DNA from: Mycobacterium pinniadriaticum
GTDB taxonomy: Bacteria; Actinomycetota; Actinomycetes; Mycobacteriales; Mycobacteriaceae
Assembly: GCF_026242045.1 (NCBI RefSeq)
Contig: NZ_JAPJDO010000009.1
Span: forward strand, 124,001-188,000
DNA: 64,000 nt
Reading direction: 5' to 3'
Part shown: positions 60,171-64,000 of the stretch, in pieces
Layout: every line of letters begins with the position of its first letter
How positions within the stretch are numbered: the stretch's first letter is position 1
Program-made: the position numbers and the translations under genes
Notes under the pieces: model-generated
Database searches by the model: none
What the model was told of the DNA's origin: nothing
Seen by the model: only the letters and a program-made list of their open reading frames with translations

Positions 60171-61306
60171 CCGTCATCCTGGTCGACCCGCGCCGCCCCT
60201 CGCTGGTGCCCGTCGACGCCATCGAACTTCTCAGCGGCGATGTGCAGTACACCGAGGAGATGCCGGTCAAGGTGCCGTGGTCCTTGCCATCGGCGCGGCC
60301 GCTGCTCACCGGGGGACCTGACAGTCCAGCGCCGGTACTGCTCTCTTCGGACCGACGGCATCCCGAGGTGCGGGCCCGGTTGGCGGCGGGCGAGCGGCTG
60401 ATAGCGGCGCCGGAACCCCAACCCGGCGAGCGGCTGGTCGACGCCGTGGCGATCATGGACAAGCTGCGCACCACCGGGCCGTGGGAAAGCGAACAGACCC
60501 ACGACTCGCTGCGACGCTATCTGCTGGAGGAAACCTACGAGCTGTTCGACGCGGTGCGCGGCGGTGATCTCCACGAGCTGCGGGACGAGCTCGGAGATGT
60601 GTTGCTGCAGGTGTTGTTTCACGCCCGCATCGCCGAGGAGGCGCTGCAGCATTCGTTCACCATCGACGACGTCGCCGACGCGCTGGTGCGCAAGCTCGGC
60701 AATCGGGTACCGGCGGTGCTGGCCGGAGAGTCGATCTCCCTGGAAGACCAGCTGGCCCAGTGGGAGGAACGCAAAACGCTCGAGAAGGCCGCGCGAGTCT
60801 CCTGCGTCGATGACGTTCCGACCGGACAGCCTGCGCTGGCATTGGCGCAGAAGGTGATCGGCCGGGTCCTGAACGCGGGACTGCCGGTGGAGCTGCTCCC
60901 GGCGTCGATCGTCATGGTCACCGTGGCGGCCGAGAAGGATGCCGAAAACGAGCTGCGCACAGCGGTCCTGGAGTTCATGGACACCGTGCGCGCCGTCGAG
61001 CGCGCCATCGCGGCCAACCGACGCGATGCCGATCTCCCCAGCCGGCTCGACGTCGATGCGCCGCTCGGTGTGGTCAGTGCCGACGAGTGGCGCCGGCATT
61101 GGCCGGCACCGACCGGCGAGCCGCTGGATCTGCCGCTGGTACCCGAGGTCGTCTCGGCCGAAGATCTGCCGGATGACCTCGAAACCGCACTCGCCGCAGA
61201 GGAATTCGACGTGCCGGAGCGCGCGGTCGACGATGTCGACCTGCTCGGACCGGAAGAACCCGAAGTGCCCGAAGCCGATCAGCCGAGCAACGTCGAACCC
61301 CAGTAG
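60167..61306 (+). CDS. mazG: Nucleoside triphosphate pyrophosphohydrolase MazG
   Basis: 379 residues. The all-alpha MazG core spans about 85-215: [21 protein letters not shown], then [19 protein letters not shown] with the EExxE and ExxD metal ligands. It hydrolyses canonical and oxidised NTPs to NMP and PPi. The N-terminal about 80 residues and a long acidic tail extend it beyond the 325-residue M. tuberculosis protein (Rv1021). GTG 60167 overlaps the mfd stop. The last 28 bp overlap efeB on the other strand. Confidence 0.93.
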
Positions 61307-62589
61307 TCGCCGTCTCGCAGCCCTGGCGGGACGGCGAAGATCCCGCTGCCGGTGTGGGTGATGTACTCGTTCATCGAGTCGCTTCGGGACAGTTCGGCCT
61401 GCATCGGGATGAACTGGGTGGCCGGATTGCGCACGAACGCGATGAAGAACAACCCGGCGTCCAGGTGGCCGAAGCCATCGGAGCCGTCGGTGAAATTGTA
61501 GCCGCGGCGCAGGATCCGGATACCGCCCAGATGCTGGTGGGACGCCAGCCGGACATGCGCGTCGACGTCGATCAGCGGGGTGTTCTTGTTGTCGACGAGG
61601 TCAAGGTCGAGCTCCTGGAACTCCTGGGTCAAACCGTTGGGGGCGCCGCTGCCCTTCTGCCGCCCGATCACCCGTTCTTGTTCGAGAAGCGTTGTACGGT
61701 CCCAGGATTCGATGCGCATCCGGATTCGGCGGCTGATCAGGTAGCTGCCACCGGTCAGCCAGTCCGGGCCGTCGCCCTTGGCCACCCACACTTGGTCGTC
61801 GAGGGTGCCGGTGTCCTCGGCCTTGATGTTGTTGGTCCCGTCCTTGAACCCGAACAGGTTTCGCGGAGTGGACTGCTCGCGGGTGGTCGACGAGGTACGG
61901 CCGAACCCCAGCTGGGAGTAGCGCACCGCCACCGTGCCGAAACCGACCCTCGCCAGGTTGCGGATGGCATGCACGGCCACCTGGGGGTCATTGGCGCAGG
62001 CCTGCACCACGATGTCGCCACCGCACCGGGCCGGGTCCATCGTCTCGTTGGGGAACTTCGGCAGGTCTTCCAGTAGCGCCGGCTTCTGGCCGGCGATACC
62101 GAAGCGGTCCTTGCCGTCCTTGAGGAAGAACGAGGGGCCGAACCCGATGGTCAGCGTCAGCTGGGAGGCCGGCAAGCCCAATGCTTCGCCGGTATCCGAC
62201 GGTGGCGCATAGGGGTTGAGCCCGATGGCGCCGTCGTGCACGGCCTCCTGGCCGGCGGTCATCCGCTCGGCCATGCCGGTCCACTCCTTGAGCATCGCGA
62301 CGAGCTCGGCCTTGGAGTCGGTCGTGATGTCGAACGTGGCGAAGTGCATCCGATCCTGGGCCGGGGTGATGATCCCGGCCTGGCGTTCGCCGCGGAACGG
62401 CACCGGCTTGTCCAGTCCGCCCATGCCGGAGCTGGCCGCCGAGGCCCGCCCGGCCAGGGCCCCGGCGCCTGCGGCGCCAACCACCGCGGCGGTCACGCCG
62501 GCGGCACCGAAGAGCTTGCGTCGGGACAGCCCGGCCTGTCCCGGCTGTGCCGGGGCGGACTCGTCGGGGTTACTGGGGAGCGATGACAC
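61279..62589 (-). CDS. efeB: Deferrochelatase / Dyp-type haem peroxidase EfeB
   Basis: 436 residues with a Tat signal (SRRKLFGAAG, hydrophobic stretch, AGRASA). The Dyp peroxidase signature GFKDGTNN supplies the distal Asp, and GGDIVVQACANDP and RRGYNFTDG belong to the haem pocket. EfeB is exported folded with haem and helps take iron from haem or oxidise ferrous iron for EfeU. GTG 62589 overlaps the 3' end of efeO by 20 bp. Last gene of efeUOB. Confidence 0.94.
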   Translation of the reverse strand: MSSLPSNPDESAPAQPGQAGLSRRKLFGAAGVTAAVVGAAGAGALAGRASAASSGMGGLDKPVPFRGERQAGIITPAQDRMHFATFDITTDSKAELVAMLKEWTGMAERMTAGQEAVHDGAIGLNPYAPPSDTGEALGLPASQLTLTIGFGPSFFLKDGKDRFGIAGQKPALLEDLPKFPNETMDPARCGGDIVVQACANDPQVAVHAIRNLARVGFGTVAVRYSQLGFGRTSSTTREQSTPRNLFGFKDGTNNIKAEDTGTLDDQVWVAKGDGPDWLTGGSYLISRRIRMRIESWDRTTLLEQERVIGRQKGSGAPNGLTQEFQELDLDLVDNKNTPLIDVDAHVRLASHQHLGGIRILRRGYNFTDGSDGFGHLDAGLFFIAFVRNPATQFIPMQAELSRSDSMNEYITHTGSGIFAVPPGLRDGDYWGSTLLG

Positions 62590-63736
62590 CTTGCACCTGA
62601 CTCACGTTCTTGCTCAACGCGTCGATCGCGCGGGACAGTTCTTGGCGCTGCGGCTCGGTCACGGTGTCGTAGAGCACGAATCCGTCCCCCTGGCGGTACT
62701 GGGCCAGCAGTGCCTCGACGTCGGCGAAGCCTTTGTCGACGTTCTTGCCCAGCTCGGGATTGCGCTCGTCGAGGATCGGGCGGACCGATGCGACGGCCGT
62801 CTGTGAACCGTCCACGTTGGCCTGGAAGTCCCACAGGTCGGTGTGGCTGAAGATGTCCTCTTCGCCGCTGATCTTGCTGGCCGCGACCTCGTCCAAAAGG
62901 CCCTGTGCGCCGCCGGCGATCTGAGTGGAGTCGATGGTCCAATCCGGTGCCTTGACACCGTCGTTGAGCTCCTTGATGTCGGCCACCAGCTGGTCGGCGA
63001 TCGCGTTGGTGTCGGGCTGCAGGCCGGTGACCCACAGGTCCTTCTCCAGGCGGTGGAACCCGGTCCACGTCTGGCCCGGCTCCAGATCGGCCTCACGCAG
63101 GTCGATACGGGGATCCAGATCGTTGGGGAACGACTCGGCCACCGGCTCGATGCGCTCGTAGTAGGTGCGGGTGGTCGGGTACAGCGACTTCGCCTTGGCG
63201 ATATCGCCGGCCTTGATCGCGGCCACGAACGCCTCGGTCGCCGGCACCAGCGCGTCGGTCTGACTGCTGACGTAGCGCTTGTAACTCTCAGCGGCTTCCT
63301 TGAACTCGCCCTGGGTGTCGACGGCGACGGCGTCGCCGGTCACCACGAAGTCATTGCGGATGCCGTCACCGATCATGCCCGGTTTGCACGCTGTCGTGTA
63401 AGTACCGGGCTCGGCGAGCTGTACGACGAGCTTGCGCTGCAGCCCGGGGGAGATGTTCTCCACCTCACCCATCACCCGCTCACCCTCGCCGTACACGTAG
63501 AACTCGGTGACCTTGGTCCCGTTGTTGGTGATCACGAAGGTGCTCGGCCCGGTCGTGGCCTGCGTGCCCGACAACTTGCACTCGGTGTCGGAGGCGTCGA
63601 CGGTGATCTCGGCGGGCGCCTTGCTGCTCGAGTCCGCGGATTTGGTCTCCTTGGCCGTGCAGGCGGCCAGCGAGACTCCGGCCAGGATCGCCGCGGCGGC
63701 GGCGGTGCCGGTTTTGATGCCGTGGGAGAGCGTCAC
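62570..63736 (-). CDS. efeO: Iron-uptake lipoprotein EfeO
   Basis: 388 residues. Lipobox SLAAC (Cys near 26), an N-terminal cupredoxin-like domain (about 40-135) and a C-terminal M75/imelysin domain with the metal motif HRLE in TGFHRLEKDLW. It captures periplasmic iron and passes it to the EfeU permease. The ATG overlaps the efeU stop codon (63733-63735), so the operon order is efeU-efeO-efeB. Confidence 0.94.
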   Translation of the reverse strand: MTLSHGIKTGTAAAAAILAGVSLAACTAKETKSADSSSKAPAEITVDASDTECKLSGTQATTGPSTFVITNNGTKVTEFYVYGEGERVMGEVENISPGLQRKLVVQLAEPGTYTTACKPGMIGDGIRNDFVVTGDAVAVDTQGEFKEAAESYKRYVSSQTDALVPATEAFVAAIKAGDIAKAKSLYPTTRTYYERIEPVAESFPNDLDPRIDLREADLEPGQTWTGFHRLEKDLWVTGLQPDTNAIADQLVADIKELNDGVKAPDWTIDSTQIAGGAQGLLDEVAASKISGEEDIFSHTDLWDFQANVDGSQTAVASVRPILDERNPELGKNVDKGFADVEALLAQYRQGDGFVLYDTVTEPQRQELSRAIDALSKNVSQVQGVIAPQ

Positions 63737-64000
63737 TTATGAGACCTTTCAGGGAGGGTGGTGCGCGCCGAATCTTCGGAGACATCGGAGCTTTCGGTGG
63801 ACATGCGGCTATCGGAGGAGGTGTCGGTGGCGGGTGCCTGCGGTGCCGCCGGCGCGGGCCGGCGGGGCCTGCTGGGCCGCAGGAACAGGCCCAGCACGAT
63901 GACGATGTAGGCCAGCCAGCAGATCAGCTGGAGCACCGTCGGGGTCGGCGTGATGTTGAAAACGCCCTGGAAGATCTCGCCGTACCAGGCCGACCAGTTG
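63733..64000 (-). CDS. efeU: Iron permease EfeU/FTR1, C-terminal end (5' part outside window)
   Basis: Only the last about 88 residues are visible. They hold a loop (YGEIFQGVFNITPTPT), one membrane helix (LICWLAYIVIVLGLFL) and a cytoplasmic Pro/Ala/Ser-rich tail ending LPERSHK. This is the expected end of the oxidase-linked ferrous iron permease. Identification rests mainly on position before efeO and efeB, since the REGLE motifs lie beyond the window. Confidence 0.85.
   Translation of the reverse strand, partial: NWSAWYGEIFQGVFNITPTPTVLQLICWLAYIVIVLGLFLRPSRPRRPAPAAPQAPATDTSSDSRMSTESSDVSEDSARTTLPERSHK

Overview
The window is high-GC actinobacterial chromosome and almost certainly comes from a non-tuberculous mycobacterium, probably a fast grower. 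From about 10 kb onward the gene order follows the Mycobacterium tuberculosis Rv0998-Rv1021 neighbourhood: pat, an AlkB-like gene, arcA, pmt, rsmI, pabB, metG, tatD, rpfB, rsmA, ispE, pks16, pth, rplY, lpqT, prsA, glmU, a TetR gene, mfd and mazG. Mycobacterial hallmarks include LpqN-type lipoproteins, an MmpL transporter, a PGRS-like Gly-rich protein, a PE-PPE-domain hydrolase remnant and an F420-type oxidoreductase. Many genes appear to be leaderless: a TANNNT -10 box sits 6-7 nt before the start codon.

Layout. 1-3.5 kb: the end of a cytochrome P450 gene cut by the window edge, a small exported protein, an exported histidine phosphatase and a catechol-type O-methyltransferase. 3.5-10.2 kb: a tightly packed plus-strand operon of a membrane methyltransferase, MmpL transporter, type III polyketide synthase, ICMT-like methyltransferase and FAD hydroxylase, followed by an SDR. 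This resembles the machinery for methylated phenolic lipids or polyketide quinones, here with its own transporter. 10.2-20.2 kb: cAMP-gated lysine acetyltransferase Pat, a shikimate-dehydrogenase-like protein, an LpqN lipoprotein, a frameshifted PE-PPE hydrolase, TspO, two related lipoproteins, AlkB, SoxR with a near-perfect SoxR box, arginine deiminase and an aldehyde dehydrogenase. 20.3-22.7 kb: an exported PGRS-like protein fused to a HAD phosphatase. 22.7-30.4 kb: an accessory catabolic block of two Baeyer-Villiger monooxygenases, a double-domain CaiB CoA-transferase, an NDMA-type alcohol dehydrogenase and an LLM F420-type oxidoreductase.

30.6-45 kb: conserved housekeeping genes, into which an ECF41 sigma factor/flavoprotein pair and an orphan Ser/Thr kinase (between rsmA and ispE) have been placed. 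45-49.6 kb: an MFS-universal-stress-protein fusion with an O-methyltransferase, divergent from a Fe-S protein preceded by a 28-bp operator-like inverted repeat. 49.6-55.7 kb: the minus-strand glmU-prsA-arsC-like-lpqT-SDR-rplY-pth row behind a tRNA-Gln gene. 55.8-61.3 kb: TetR, mfd and mazG. 61.3-64 kb: the efeUOB iron-uptake operon, with efeU cut by the window edge.

Two dispersed repeat families stand out. One is a GC-rich unit of about 30 bp, found as four tandem 36-bp copies that encode the C-terminal tail of PabB, as an inverted copy in the first codons of rsmI, and as a copy against the -10 box of the tetR-type gene. The other is a hairpin of about 62 bp just beyond the stop codons of metG and lpqT. 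Only one gap exceeds 300 bases (43119-43432, upstream of pks16); it holds a good promoter and a possible leaderless upstream reading frame. The next largest gap, 30429-30619, shows no recognisable feature. No insertion sequence, phage gene, rRNA or CRISPR array was seen.
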